Assembly (NCBI RefSeq): GCF_026341815.1
Contig: NZ_JAPENX010000001.1
Span: 5,270,001-5,334,000 of the forward strand
Origin: Streptomyces sp. NBC_00572
GTDB lineage: Bacteria; Actinomycetota; Actinomycetes; Streptomycetales; Streptomycetaceae
Direction: 5' to 3'
Length of the DNA stretch: 64,000 nt
Part shown: positions 16,334 through 24,792 of the stretch, piece after piece
How positions within the stretch are numbered: the first letter of the stretch is position 1
How the letters are laid out: each line of letters opens with the position of its first letter
The notes under the pieces: model-generated
Seen by the model: the letters and a program-made list of their open reading frames with translations, nothing else
Databases searched by the model: none
Told to the model about the DNA's origin: nothing
Program-made: the position numbers and the translations under genes

Positions 16334-17634
16334 CCGTCGAGACCGCCTCCACGTCCGTCACCCCGCTCCTCTCCGGCCTCGACGCGAGACTGCCCGAGCT
16401 GCTCGCCCTCTACCAGGACCTGCACGCCCACCCCGAGCTCTCGTTCCAGGAGTTCCGGACCGCCGGTGTCGTCGCCGGGCTGCTGCGGGCCCAGGGCTGG
16501 GAGGTCACCGAGGGCGTCGGACGCACCGGAGTCGTCGGCGTCCTCGCCAACGGCCCCGGCCCCGTCGTCCTGCTCCGCGCCGACATGGACGCCCTCCCCG
16601 TCAAGGAGGAGACCGGACTCCCGTACGCCTCCGTTGCCACCGGCACCGACCCCGACGGCAACGAGGTGCCCGTCATGCACGCCTGCGGGCACGACATGCA
16701 CGTCACCTGTCTGCTCGGCGCCACCGGCCAGCTCGCCACCCACCGGGAGGCCTGGCACGGCACCGTCGTCGCCGTCTTCCAGCCCGCCGAGGAGATCGGC
16801 GGCGCGCCCGCCATGATCGAGGACGGCTTCCTCGAACGCTTCCCGCGCGCCGAGGTCTGCCTGGGCCAGCACGTGGCCCCCGCCCCGGTCGGCTTCTTCG
16901 GGACCCGGCCGGGACCGGTGATGGCGGCCTCCGACAACTTCCGGGTGACCCTCTTCGGCCGGGGCGGGCACGGTTCCTCCCCGGAGACGGCCGTCGACCC
17001 CGTGGTGCTCGCGGCGGCGGTCGTGATGCGGCTGCAGACGGTGGTCTCCCGGGAGATCGGCCCCGCCCAGACAGGTGTCGTCACCGTCGGCTCGCTGCAC
17101 GCCGGGACGAAGGAGAACATCATCCCGGAGACCGCCGAGCTGTGGATCAACGTCCGCTCGACGACCCCGGCCGTGCGGGACCGGATCCTGGCCGCCGTCA
17201 CGCGCATCGTCCGGGCCGAGGCCGTCGCCTCGGGCGCCCCCAAGGAGCCCGAGTTCACCCCGCTCAACTCCTTCCCGGTCACCGTCAACGACGCGGGGGC
17301 GACCGCCGTCGTGCAGGACTCCCTCACCGAAGTCCTGGGTGAGGAGCGGGTCTTCACGCTCACTCAGATCATCACCGGCAGCGAGGACTTCGGCACCTTC
17401 GGGACCGCGCTCGGCGTCCCCTCCGTCTTCTGGCACTTCGGTGGCGCCGACCCCGCCCTCTACGCGGACATCGACCCCGACTCGCTCCTGGAGGACGGCC
17501 TCCCCGACACCGTCCCCGCCAACCACTCGCCGCACTTCGCTCCCGTACCGGGGCCGACGATCCCGCTCGGCGTGACCGCCCTGCTCGCGGCCGCCGCCCC
17601 GTGGCTGACGAGGACGACCGCCCCCGGCGCCTGA
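16330..17634 (+). CDS. M20 family amidohydrolase (hippurate hydrolase-like)
   Basis: 434 residues. M20D metallopeptidase motifs: LRADMDALPV, HACGHDMH (metal ligands), FQPAEE with the catalytic/metal glutamates, and the dimerisation domain beginning RGGHGSSPE. The family splits N-acyl amino acids such as hippurate, N-acetyl-amino acids or IAA conjugates. It starts within the stop codon of the MFS gene and is the second gene of that operon, facing an Lrp-type regulator. Exact substrate not deducible. Confidence 0.92.
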   Translation: MTVETASTSVTPLLSGLDARLPELLALYQDLHAHPELSFQEFRTAGVVAGLLRAQGWEVTEGVGRTGVVGVLANGPGPVVLLRADMDALPVKEETGLPYASVATGTDPDGNEVPVMHACGHDMHVTCLLGATGQLATHREAWHGTVVAVFQPAEEIGGAPAMIEDGFLERFPRAEVCLGQHVAPAPVGFFGTRPGPVMAASDNFRVTLFGRGGHGSSPETAVDPVVLAAAVVMRLQTVVSREIGPAQTGVVTVGSLHAGTKENIIPETAELWINVRSTTPAVRDRILAAVTRIVRAEAVASGAPKEPEFTPLNSFPVTVNDAGATAVVQDSLTEVLGEERVFTLTQIITGSEDFGTFGTALGVPSVFWHFGGADPALYADIDPDSLLEDGLPDTVPANHSPHFAPVPGPTIPLGVTALLAAAAPWLTRTTAPGA

Positions 17635-17663
17635 CAGCTGCCGGTCCGGGGGGCGCGGGCGGG

Positions 17664-19184
17664 CTACAGACCGGGGCCGTTGTACGCGCCGCGGTGCGGC
17701 TTGGAGGTCGCGGACACCGGGTTCGCCCAGTAGTCGCGGCCTCCGTTGCCGCTGATCACGGAGCCGTTGTTCAGCGCCGGCGACGTGGCGCGGAGCTTGT
17801 AGCCGTCGACGGAGTGGATGGTGTCGCCGCCGGTGCCGGGGTTCACGAACTGCGGGTCGCCCACGATGCCGTTGGCGGTCGGCCTCGGCACGCCCTGGAA
17901 GACGTTCCACAGCCAGGAGATCCCCGCGGCCGTGGGCAGCCGGGAGTCGGTGGTGCCCACCCAGATGTTGTTCTCCACGACGCTCTCGTCGGGGAGCGTG
18001 ATGCTGAACTTCTTGTCCGTGCAGTAGAGGACGTTGTTGTACATGTGCAGCGCGGACCGGCCCGCGCTGACGCTGCTCATCCGGCAGTCGTTCTCGGAGA
18101 TGTTGTAGCGGATGACCTGCTGGGCGCCGCCGATGGTGCCGCAGCCGTCGCAGTCGAGGAAGAAGCCGCCGATGTTGTCGCGGCTGAAGTTGTACTGGAT
18201 CGTGCAGGTGCCGGTGTTGCCCCAGTCGCAGTCGAAGGCCTGGCTGTCGGCCACGGACATCCTGGTGATGCCGTACACGGCGTTCTTCTGGATGGTCGGG
18301 TTGTGGTCGCCGAGCACCCAGATGCCGGCGAAGTTGCCGCCGGAGAAGGGGTAGACGCCGTTTCCGACGCCGGAGGCGGTGTTGTACTGGATCATGGGCG
18401 CGTCGGCGTAACTCGCGATGATGCCGTCGCCGCCGACGTCCTTGACGGCGTTGTGCTCGATCAGCACCCCGGAACCCTTGACCGCCATGGCGCCGACCCG
18501 GATCTTGAGGCCGCCCCCGCCCGTGTTGCTGATCTCGTTGTGGTGGACGTGGACGTCGTTGAGGGTCGAATTGGTGCCACTCGCCCCCGTGACGATGCCG
18601 GCGGACTGGACGAAGTCCTCGGTGGACGGGCTGTTCTTGCTGGTCTGACCGGCGACACGGTCGACGACCAGATACCCGATGTCGAAGCCGCGGTGCGCCT
18701 GTCCGTCGGTCGCGGAGATCCGCAGCCCCGTGCGACGGGCCAGGGAGGCGGCTGGGTTGGTCAGCTTGAGGTTGCTGATCCGCCAGTGGTCCTGGTTGGT
18801 CAGGGAGACGGTGTCCGGGGCGCCGTTGCCGTCGATCACGGGCAGCGCGCCGGTGCCGTATTTCGTGAGCGTGATGGGGGCGGCGGAGGTGCCGCTGCCC
18901 TTGGGGGCGAGGGACCCGGTGCAGGTGGTGCCGGACGCGAGGGCGAGCGTGTCCCCGGCCGCGTACGTCCTCGCGTTCGCCTGGGCGACGCTGTTGAAGG
19001 GCGAGGCCTGGCTGCCGTCGCCGGCGTCCGTGCGCGAGCAGTCCACATACGTGGTGCTGCCGGCGGCCGAGGCGGGCACGGCGGTCAGGGTGAGGCCGCC
19101 GGTGAGGGCGAACGCGAGAGCGAACGCGACGGCGACGGGCCCACCGATCGCCCTACCCCGCCCCGGAGTTGGCTCCATGGTCAT
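17664..19184 (-). CDS. Secreted right-handed parallel beta-helix protein
   Basis: 506 residues with a Sec signal peptide (basic start, hydrophobic AVAFALAFALTGGLTLTAV, cleavage about VPASA/AG). The rest is a parallel beta-helix: repeated Asn/Gly-rich turns such as VLIEHNAVKDVGGDGI, MIQYNTASGVGNGV and TIQYNFSRDNIGGFF, as in pectate lyases, polysaccharide lyases and Right-handed parallel beta-helix glycosidases. Four or more cysteines fall in the middle coils (CDWGNTGTC, DCDGCG). Catalytic residues cannot be assigned. Divergent from a TetR gene with a palindrome between; plant- or microbial-polysaccharide breakdown is plausible. Confidence 0.82.
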   Translation of the reverse strand: MTMEPTPGRGRAIGGPVAVAFALAFALTGGLTLTAVPASAAGSTTYVDCSRTDAGDGSQASPFNSVAQANARTYAAGDTLALASGTTCTGSLAPKGSGTSAAPITLTKYGTGALPVIDGNGAPDTVSLTNQDHWRISNLKLTNPAASLARRTGLRISATDGQAHRGFDIGYLVVDRVAGQTSKNSPSTEDFVQSAGIVTGASGTNSTLNDVHVHHNEISNTGGGGLKIRVGAMAVKGSGVLIEHNAVKDVGGDGIIASYADAPMIQYNTASGVGNGVYPFSGGNFAGIWVLGDHNPTIQKNAVYGITRMSVADSQAFDCDWGNTGTCTIQYNFSRDNIGGFFLDCDGCGTIGGAQQVIRYNISENDCRMSSVSAGRSALHMYNNVLYCTDKKFSITLPDESVVENNIWVGTTDSRLPTAAGISWLWNVFQGVPRPTANGIVGDPQFVNPGTGGDTIHSVDGYKLRATSPALNNGSVISGNGGRDYWANPVSATSKPHRGAYNGPGL

Positions 19185-19263
19185 GACGCGACACCTTTCT
19201 GGAGGTCTGGTGCCGCCAGAAGCTAGGTGGGCCCTGTGAGCGAGTCAATGTAAAAGTGTCGAT

Positions 19264-19280
19264 TGATCGAATATCGATCA
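19264..19280. promoter_or_regulatory. Putative TetR operator in divergent spacer
   Basis: TGATCGAATATCGATCA: 7-bp perfect arms with a 3-base centre, midway between the beta-helix gene and tetR. Related TGATTG and CGATCGAT elements flank it. Confidence 0.55.
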
Positions 19281-19368
19281 GATGGCGGTTGATTGGTCGA
19301 CTCATGGATGGTCGAGGCGGGCCCTGCGGGACGGCTGGACGGTCCCCGATCGATAAAGTGGGCTCACG

Positions 19369-19965
19369 ATGACACGCTTTCGTGAGAGTGTTCGGTCCCT
19401 GCTGCGCGAGCAGGTGCTCGACGCCGCCCACCGACTCGTCGCCGCCGACGGCTGGGGCGGGCTGCGCATGACCGCCATCGCGCGGGCCGCCGGCATCAGC
19501 CGGCAGACCCTCTACAACGAGTTCGGCTCGAAAGAGGCCATCGGCAAGGCCCTGGTCCAGCGCGAGCTGGAGGGCTTCCTGGTCGGCATCCAGCGCGAAC
19601 TCGACGCCCACCGGGGCGACCTGGAGGCGGCGGCCGCCGCCGGGGTCGGCTACACGCTCCAGCAGGCCGTGGACAACCCCCTCATCAAGGGCGTCCTGGT
19701 CGCGGCGCGCGGCGGTGAGGACGATCTCCTCGCCTATCTCACGACCCGCCCGGAGCCGGTCTTCGGTACGGCGATGACGATGCTCGACGCCTACGCGATC
19801 GACGCCTGGCCCGATGTGGACGAGGAGTCCCGCGGACTCGCCGTCGAGACGATCGTGCGGCTCACGGTCAGCCACATCGTCCAGCCGGTGGCCTCCCCGG
19901 AGGAGTCGGCGCGGCGCATCGCCACGATCACGGCGAGGATCGCCCGCCCGGGCGGCAGGGCCTGA
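19369..19965 (+). CDS. TetR family regulator
   Basis: 198 residues, ATG start. The HTH is MTAIARAAGISRQTLYNEFGSKEAIGKALV at about 34-63, with the C-terminal TetR helices following. It is transcribed away from the secreted beta-helix gene, and a 17-bp palindrome sits between them; it probably controls itself and that gene. A terminator follows at once. Confidence 0.9.
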   Translation: MTRFRESVRSLLREQVLDAAHRLVAADGWGGLRMTAIARAAGISRQTLYNEFGSKEAIGKALVQRELEGFLVGIQRELDAHRGDLEAAAAAGVGYTLQQAVDNPLIKGVLVAARGGEDDLLAYLTTRPEPVFGTAMTMLDAYAIDAWPDVDEESRGLAVETIVRLTVSHIVQPVASPEESARRIATITARIARPGGRA

Positions 19966-19985
19966 CGGAGGGCATGAAGAAGCCC

Positions 19986-20014
19986 GGTGTCGGACACGGG
20001 GGATCTCCGACACC
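19986..20014 (+). terminator. Terminator after tetR
   Basis: 9-bp perfect stem GGTGTCGGA / TCCGACACC with an 11-base loop, 20 bases after the stop. Confidence 0.7.
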
Positions 20015-20205
20015 AGGCCTCTGTTGAATATTGTACGAGACTCTGGGGTGTGGTTCGTACACAAGGGCGGCGGCCGGTGCCCGGGGTCCGGGTGCGGCGG
20101 GCGAGTGGCAGGCGGACGGGGTACAAGTCCACTGAGACGCGGATGCGGCCGAGCGGGCCCCTCGCTCCGCCCGGCCGCGTCGCCGGTGACGACGAGGAGG
20201 CCGCC

Positions 20206-20412
20206 GTGGAAGGCAGAAGCAAAGGATTCGTGCAGTCCTTCAACCGTGCCGGTGGGTACGGATTCGTCGTCCCCGTGGGCTCCGAGGAGCAGGTCTACTT
20301 CAGCGCCGAGGACATCGAGGGCGAGGGGCGCACGCTCTCCGAGGGTCAGCAGGTCTCCTTCGTCCTGGTCCTGGGCGACGGCCGCTTCGAGGCGAAGGAA
20401 CTGCGCATCTGA
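20206..20412 (+). CDS. Divergent cold-shock-domain protein
   Basis: 68 residues from a GTG with GAGGAGG 5 bases upstream; longer upstream frames lack a ribosome site. One cold-shock (OB-fold) domain: KGFVQSFNRAGGYGFVVP replaces the usual RNP1 KGFGFI stretch, and QVYFSAED replaces the usual RNP2 VFVHFS. It probably binds single-stranded nucleic acid, but the aromatic set is reduced, so affinity may differ from CspA-type proteins. Monocistronic between two stem-loops. Confidence 0.72.
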   Translation: MEGRSKGFVQSFNRAGGYGFVVPVGSEEQVYFSAEDIEGEGRTLSEGQQVSFVLVLGDGRFEAKELRI

Positions 20413-20416
20413 CGCG

Positions 20417-20435
20417 GGACCGGCGACGCCGGTCC
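20417..20435 (+). terminator. Terminator after cold-shock-like gene
   Basis: Stem GGACCGGC / GCCGGTCC with a 3-base loop, 4 bases after the stop. Confidence 0.6.
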
Positions 20436-20492
20436 GCCGCCAGGGTCCACGGGCCGGGGGTCGGGACCGGCTCGTCTGCCTACCATGGGCCC

Positions 20493-20852
20493 ATGTCTGA
20501 GCGCCTGGACCCCGCGGCCGTCCCCCGTCCGCACGAGCGGACGCCGGGAGCGCTCGAACTCTCCGCGGCGGCGGAGGTGTTCGGCCTGCTCTCCGACCCC
20601 ACCCGGCTGCACCTGGTGTGGCTCCTCACCCGGGGCGAGGCCGATGTGACCGCTCTGACGGAGGCCTGCGGGGCCGCCCGCCCCGCCGTCAGCCAGCATC
20701 TGGCCAAGCTGCGCCTCGCCGGCCTCGTCCAGTCCCGCAAGGACGGACGCCGGGTCGTGTACGCGATGCCGGACGGCCATCTGAAACGCCTGGTGGTCGA
20801 GGCGATCAGCCGTGCCGACCACGAGGTGAGCGGGGAGCCCTGGCACGACTGA
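20493..20852 (+). CDS. ArsR family regulator
   Basis: 119 residues. Winged helix of the ArsR/SmtB type: VFGLLSDPTRLHLVWLL, then the recognition helix region ACGAARPAVSQHLAKLRLAGLVQSRKDGRRVVY. No CxC in the usual arsenic site (ELCVC is absent); His-rich ends (HERT, GHLKR, DHEV ... WHD) could form an alpha5-type metal site as in CzrA/NmtR (inference). It precedes an MFS exporter in the same direction by 118 bases, a common metal-resistance pair. Confidence 0.85.
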   Translation: MSERLDPAAVPRPHERTPGALELSAAAEVFGLLSDPTRLHLVWLLTRGEADVTALTEACGAARPAVSQHLAKLRLAGLVQSRKDGRRVVYAMPDGHLKRLVVEAISRADHEVSGEPWHD

Positions 20853-20970
20853 ACGGCGCCTCGAAGCCCTCCTGGCGAGGCCCCTCTGACGTCAACATGT
20901 GCGCAACCATGCACGCGTCGGCTACGTTGGATACGTCCGCAGTCCGCCGTGGCCGACCGGGGGCGTCCTC

Positions 20971-22335
20971 ATGCTGTCCGTGCTGCGCAACCCCACCTAC
21001 CGCCGTCTGTTCGGCGCGCAGGTCGTCGCCCTCACCGGCACCGGCCTGGCCACGGTGGCCCTGAGCCTCCTCGCGTACGACCTGGCGGGCGCGAACGCCG
21101 CCGCCGTCCTCGGTACCGCCCTCGCGATCAAGATGGCCGCGTACGTCGTGCTCGCCCCGCTCGTCGCCGCCCTCGCCGACCGCGTACCCCGGCGGGCCCT
21201 GCTCGTCTCCATGGACCTGGCACGCGCGGCGGTCGTCCTCGCGCTGCCGTTCGTCAGTCGGATCTGGCAGGTGTACGTCCTGATCCTGGTGCTCCAGGCC
21301 GCCTCGGCCGCATTCACCCCGGCCTTCCAGGCGACGATCCCGCAGGTGCTGCCCGACGAACGCGACTACACCGAAGCCCTGTCGCTCGCCCGGCTCGCCT
21401 ACGACCTGGAGAGCCTGGCGAGCCCGGTGCTCGCCGCCGCACTGCTGACCGTCGTCCCGTACACCTGGCTCTTCACCGGCACCGCCATCGGCTTCCTCGC
21501 CTCCGCCCTCCTGGTCCGCACGACGGCCCTCCCCGGGGCGGACCCGAAGCCCGCCGACGGCGGTGCCTCCTGCCCGCGTACCTACGCCAAGGCCGCCTCC
21601 GGCATCCGGCTCGTGCTCGCCGCCCCGCCCCTGCGGGCCCTCCTCGCCCTCGACCTGGCCGTCGCCGCGGCCGGGGCCGTGGTCCTGGTCGACACCGTGA
21701 TCCTCGTCCGGGACACCCTCGGCCGCCCCGCCGGACACGTACCGCTCGCCCTCGGCGCGTACGGCGCGGGCTCGATGGCGGTGGCGCTGCTCCTGCCGCG
21801 CGTCCTGGAGCGGGCCGGCGACCGCGCGGTCATGACGCGGGCCGCCTTCGTCCTGCCCGTGGCCCTGGGGCTGCTGGCCCTCGGTCTCACGGTCCCGACC
21901 GGGGCCTGGTCCTGGCCGGCCCTGCTCGCCGTCTGGCTGATCACCGGCGCCGCGGGCTCGGCGGTCCTCACCCCGGCCGGCCGGGTGGTGCGCCGCTCCG
22001 TCCGGAGCAGCGACCTGCCCGCGGCCTTCGCGGCCCGGTTCTCCCTCTCGCACGCCTGCTGGCTGCTCACGTACCCGCTCGCCGGCTGGCTCACCGCGAC
22101 GGCGGGCCCGGCCGTTTCGTCGGCCGCGCTCGCCCTCGTGGCCCTGGCGGGGGCCGCGGGCGCGGCGCGCATATGGCCGGACGCGGAAACGGATCCCGGG
22201 ACGGAAGCGGCCCTGAGGGCGGAAGCGGATCGTCGAACGGAAGCGGATCCCGGGGCGGCAGCCGCCCCGGCCCCCGCCTCCCCTCAGCGCGGCAGCCGCA
22301 TCTCCAGGCCGTCCAGAACCACTTCCAGTCCGTAG
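20971..22335 (+). CDS. MFS exporter
   Basis: 454 residues from ATG. It resembles the MFS_3/enterobactin-exporter class: FGAQVVALTGTGLATVALSLLAYDLAG in helix 1 and LADRVPRRALLVSMDLARA in loop 2-3, with about 12 membrane segments. A hydrophilic tail of about 50 residues, rich in Ala, Thr, Asp and Arg, is encoded by short GGAAGCGGATC-like repeats. The 3' end overlaps the convergent TetR gene by 52 bases. Partner of the ArsR gene upstream; a metal or drug is the likely cargo. Confidence 0.87.
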   Translation: MLSVLRNPTYRRLFGAQVVALTGTGLATVALSLLAYDLAGANAAAVLGTALAIKMAAYVVLAPLVAALADRVPRRALLVSMDLARAAVVLALPFVSRIWQVYVLILVLQAASAAFTPAFQATIPQVLPDERDYTEALSLARLAYDLESLASPVLAAALLTVVPYTWLFTGTAIGFLASALLVRTTALPGADPKPADGGASCPRTYAKAASGIRLVLAAPPLRALLALDLAVAAAGAVVLVDTVILVRDTLGRPAGHVPLALGAYGAGSMAVALLLPRVLERAGDRAVMTRAAFVLPVALGLLALGLTVPTGAWSWPALLAVWLITGAAGSAVLTPAGRVVRRSVRSSDLPAAFAARFSLSHACWLLTYPLAGWLTATAGPAVSSAALALVALAGAAGAARIWPDAETDPGTEAALRAEADRRTEADPGAAAAPAPASPQRGSRISRPSRTTSSP

Positions 22336-23009
22336 AAGAACTTCGCGTCCCGGATCGCGACCGGGTCCACCGTCGCGTGGACGGCGGCGTCCGCGTACGC
22401 CTCGGTGAGGTGGTCGTGCCCGGCCGCCGCCTGCTGGGCGGCCGGCATCAGGCTGGCGATGAGGTCCCCCTCCGTCCTCCCGGAGCGCGCGACCGTGCTG
22501 AGCCAGGCCGCCTCCGTCGTGCTCATGCCGATCACGTACGCCATGACCGTGTCGATCGCGCGGCTCGGCTCCGGGAAACCGGCGTCCGTGAACAGGCCGG
22601 CGAGCCGCTCCGAGTACGACATCAGGTTCGGGCCCAGATAGGCGAGGCCCGCCTGTCCGAGGACGGACGAGAGCCAGGGGTGGCGCAGGGACGTCGCGCG
22701 GAACGAGACCGAGGCCTCGGTGGCGGCGGCGCGCCAGGGGCTGCCCGGCGGCGGGACGGTGAACTCGGCCGCGACCTCGTCCACGGCGAGCTCCATCAGC
22801 TCGTCCTTGGTCGCGACATGGCGGTAGAGGGAGGTCGCGCCCGCGTTCAGGCGGGCGCCGAGCTTGCGCATGCTCAGCGCCTCGATGCCGTCGGCATCGA
22901 GCATCGCGATCGCCTCGCGGACGATCGCGACCCGGCTGAGCGCGGGCTGGTCGGGGGCGGACTGCTGTCGTGCCCATACGGACGGAACGGGATTCGCCTT
23001 GGCGGCCAT
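22284..23009 (-). CDS. TetR family repressor of a DHA2 efflux pump
   Basis: 241 residues, ATG start. HTH at about residues 27-72 (IVREAIAMLDADGIEALSMRKLGARLNAGATSLYRHVATKDEL, a GntR-like spacing seen in TetR_C_1-type members such as TetR class A), then a large C-terminal domain with YVIGMSTTEAAW. It faces a DHA2 transporter across a 40-bp near-perfect palindrome and an extra half-site, the expected autoregulated repressor/pump pair. Its last 52 bases overlap the end of the convergent MFS gene. Confidence 0.9.
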   Translation of the reverse strand: MAAKANPVPSVWARQQSAPDQPALSRVAIVREAIAMLDADGIEALSMRKLGARLNAGATSLYRHVATKDELMELAVDEVAAEFTVPPPGSPWRAAATEASVSFRATSLRHPWLSSVLGQAGLAYLGPNLMSYSERLAGLFTDAGFPEPSRAIDTVMAYVIGMSTTEAAWLSTVARSGRTEGDLIASLMPAAQQAAAGHDHLTEAYADAAVHATVDPVAIRDAKFFYGLEVVLDGLEMRLPR

Positions 23010-23031
23010 GGTCCTCCTCGATGCGCTTCTG

Positions 23032-23048
23032 TGCGTACGGCGTTCGCA
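23032..23048. promoter_or_regulatory. Extra half-site of the tetR/DHA2 operator
   Basis: TGCGTACGGCGTTCGCA matches 15 of 17 bases of one arm of the 40-bp palindrome (23091-23107). It sits just upstream of the tetR start. Confidence 0.55.
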
Positions 23049-23069
23049 TCCAGCGTACAGCGATCGAGG

Positions 23070-23109
23070 GTTGCGAACACTGTGCGCAGCTGCGTACAGT
23101 GTTCGCAAC
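23070..23109. promoter_or_regulatory. 40-bp palindromic operator, tetR/DHA2
   Basis: Arms beginning GTTGCGAACACTGT and ending ACAGTGTTCGCAAC, centre CGCAGCTGCG; only one base pair of the 20 breaks symmetry. It lies between the divergent TetR and efflux genes. The length fits cooperative binding of two TetR dimers or two overlapping sites. Confidence 0.8.
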
Positions 23110-23166
23110 GAAGGAAAACGAGCGCCGACGGAAGCCGAGCGCTTCCGAAGCCGAGGGGGAAGTCCC

Positions 23167-24684
23167 ATGGAAACCCGAAACCGCAACCCACGCCGCTGGT
23201 GGATCCTGGTCGTGCTGTGCCTCAGCACCCTGGTCCTGGTGGTCGACAGCATGGCGCTGACCGTCGCGGTTCCGTCCATGACGGAGGACATCGGGGCGAG
23301 CGCCCAGGACATCCAGTGGATCCTGGACTCCTACATCCTGGTCTTCGCGGGACTCCTGCTCACCTCGGGAAGCCTCGGTGACCGCTTCGGCCGCCGCAAG
23401 ATCATGATCATCGGCCTGCTGCTCTTCGGCGCGGCCTCCCTGGCCGCGACGGTCTGCACCACCCCCGGCGAGGTCATCGCCGCCCGGGTCACCATGGGCA
23501 TCGGCGGCGCGCTGATCATGCCCTCCACGCTCTCCATCCTCATCACCGTCTTCGACGAGGACGAGCGCCCCAAGGCGATGGCGGCCTGGGGCTCGGTCTC
23601 CATGCTCGGCCTGGTCGGCAGCCCGGTCCTCGGCGGCTTCCTGATCGACCACTTCTCCTGGCAGTCGATCTTCTTCATCAACGTCCCGGTCGTCGTCCTC
23701 GCCGTCCTCGCCGCCCTCACCCTGATGCCCGAGTCGAAGGGCCCGTGGCAGAAGCCCGACCCGCTCGGCGCGATCCTCTCCGCGGTCGGCATGACCGCGA
23801 TGATCTGGTGGATCATCGAGATCCCGCAGCACGGCGCCTTCGACGGCCGCGGTCTCATCACCCTGGCGGTCGCGGTCGTCACCCTCGGCGGATTCGTGAT
23901 CTGGGAGAACGTCACCCCCGAGCCGATGGTGCCGCTGGTCCTCTTCAAGCACCGCAACTTCAGCGGCGGTTCGCTCTCGCTGACCCTCGTGCAGATCGGC
24001 AACGGCGGCCTGCTCCTCGTCCTCACCCAGTACCTGCAGTTCGTCCTCGGCTACTCGCCGGTCAAGGCGGGTCTCGCCTTCGTCCCGCTCGCCGTCGCCG
24101 CCCTCATCGGCAACGGCGCCGGTGCCGGCCTCGCCGCGAAGATCGGCAACCGCCTCCTGATCCTGGCCGGCATGCTGACCATGGCCGGCTCCTTCGCCCT
24201 GCTGACCACGGTCGACGCCCACTCCGGCTTCACCGTCCCGGCCGTCGCCCTCGGCCTCCTCGGCCTCGGTGCCGGCCTCGCGATGCCGGCCGCCGTCGGC
24301 GCCCTGATGAGCACCATCCCCGCGGAGAAGGCGGGCGTCGGCTCCGCCCTGAACGACACCATCCAGCAGGCCGGCACCGCGCTCGGCATCGCGATCCTCG
24401 GCTCGCTCCTCACCAGCACCTACCGCTCCGAGATGCCGGCCGACGCCCCCGAGCAGGCCAAGCAGTCGATCGGCGGCGCACTGGCCACCGCCCGGGGCGA
24501 CGCCGGTCTGATCGACGCCGCCAAGGAGGCCTTCGCCTCCTCGATGGCCACCACGTTCACCATCAGCGCCGTCGGTGTCCTCGCGGCGGCCGTCCTCGCC
24601 ACCCTGGTGATGCGTGACAGCAAGCCGGCCCCGGCGGCCGACCCGACGGCCGACCCGAAGGGCGAGACGGAGCTCGTCGCCTGA
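23167..24684 (+). CDS. DHA2-family drug efflux MFS (EmrB/QacA type)
   Basis: 505 residues, ATG start. Fourteen-helix DHA2 transporter: LVVDSMALTVAVPSM (motif D1), GSLGDRFGRRKIMIIG (motif A), RVTMGIGGALIMPST (motif B) and the motif C pattern GSPVLGGFLID. Such pumps export hydrophobic or cationic drugs with proton antiport, and in Streptomyces often give self-resistance. Controlled by the divergent TetR. A strong terminator closes the unit. Confidence 0.93.
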   Translation: METRNRNPRRWWILVVLCLSTLVLVVDSMALTVAVPSMTEDIGASAQDIQWILDSYILVFAGLLLTSGSLGDRFGRRKIMIIGLLLFGAASLAATVCTTPGEVIAARVTMGIGGALIMPSTLSILITVFDEDERPKAMAAWGSVSMLGLVGSPVLGGFLIDHFSWQSIFFINVPVVVLAVLAALTLMPESKGPWQKPDPLGAILSAVGMTAMIWWIIEIPQHGAFDGRGLITLAVAVVTLGGFVIWENVTPEPMVPLVLFKHRNFSGGSLSLTLVQIGNGGLLLVLTQYLQFVLGYSPVKAGLAFVPLAVAALIGNGAGAGLAAKIGNRLLILAGMLTMAGSFALLTTVDAHSGFTVPAVALGLLGLGAGLAMPAAVGALMSTIPAEKAGVGSALNDTIQQAGTALGIAILGSLLTSTYRSEMPADAPEQAKQSIGGALATARGDAGLIDAAKEAFASSMATTFTISAVGVLAAAVLATLVMRDSKPAPAADPTADPKGETELVA

Positions 24685-24695
24685 CCCCACGCAGC

Positions 24696-24731
24696 AAAGA
24701 GCCGGTGCCCCCGCAAGGGCACCGGCTCTTT
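24696..24731 (+). terminator. Strong terminator after DHA2 gene
   Basis: 15-bp perfect stem AAAGAGCCGGTGCCC / GGGCACCGGCTCTTT around CCGCAA, ending in TTT. Confidence 0.88.
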
Positions 24732-24792
24732 CACGTTCACTCCGGCTCCGACCCCGGTTCCGGTTCCGGTTTCGACTCCGGCTTCGGCTCCG

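Noticed and set aside
20881..20925. ArsR operator dyad (GTGC ... GCAC) before the MFS gene
   Set aside because: The arms are only four bases with an 8-base spacer; too weak to claim.
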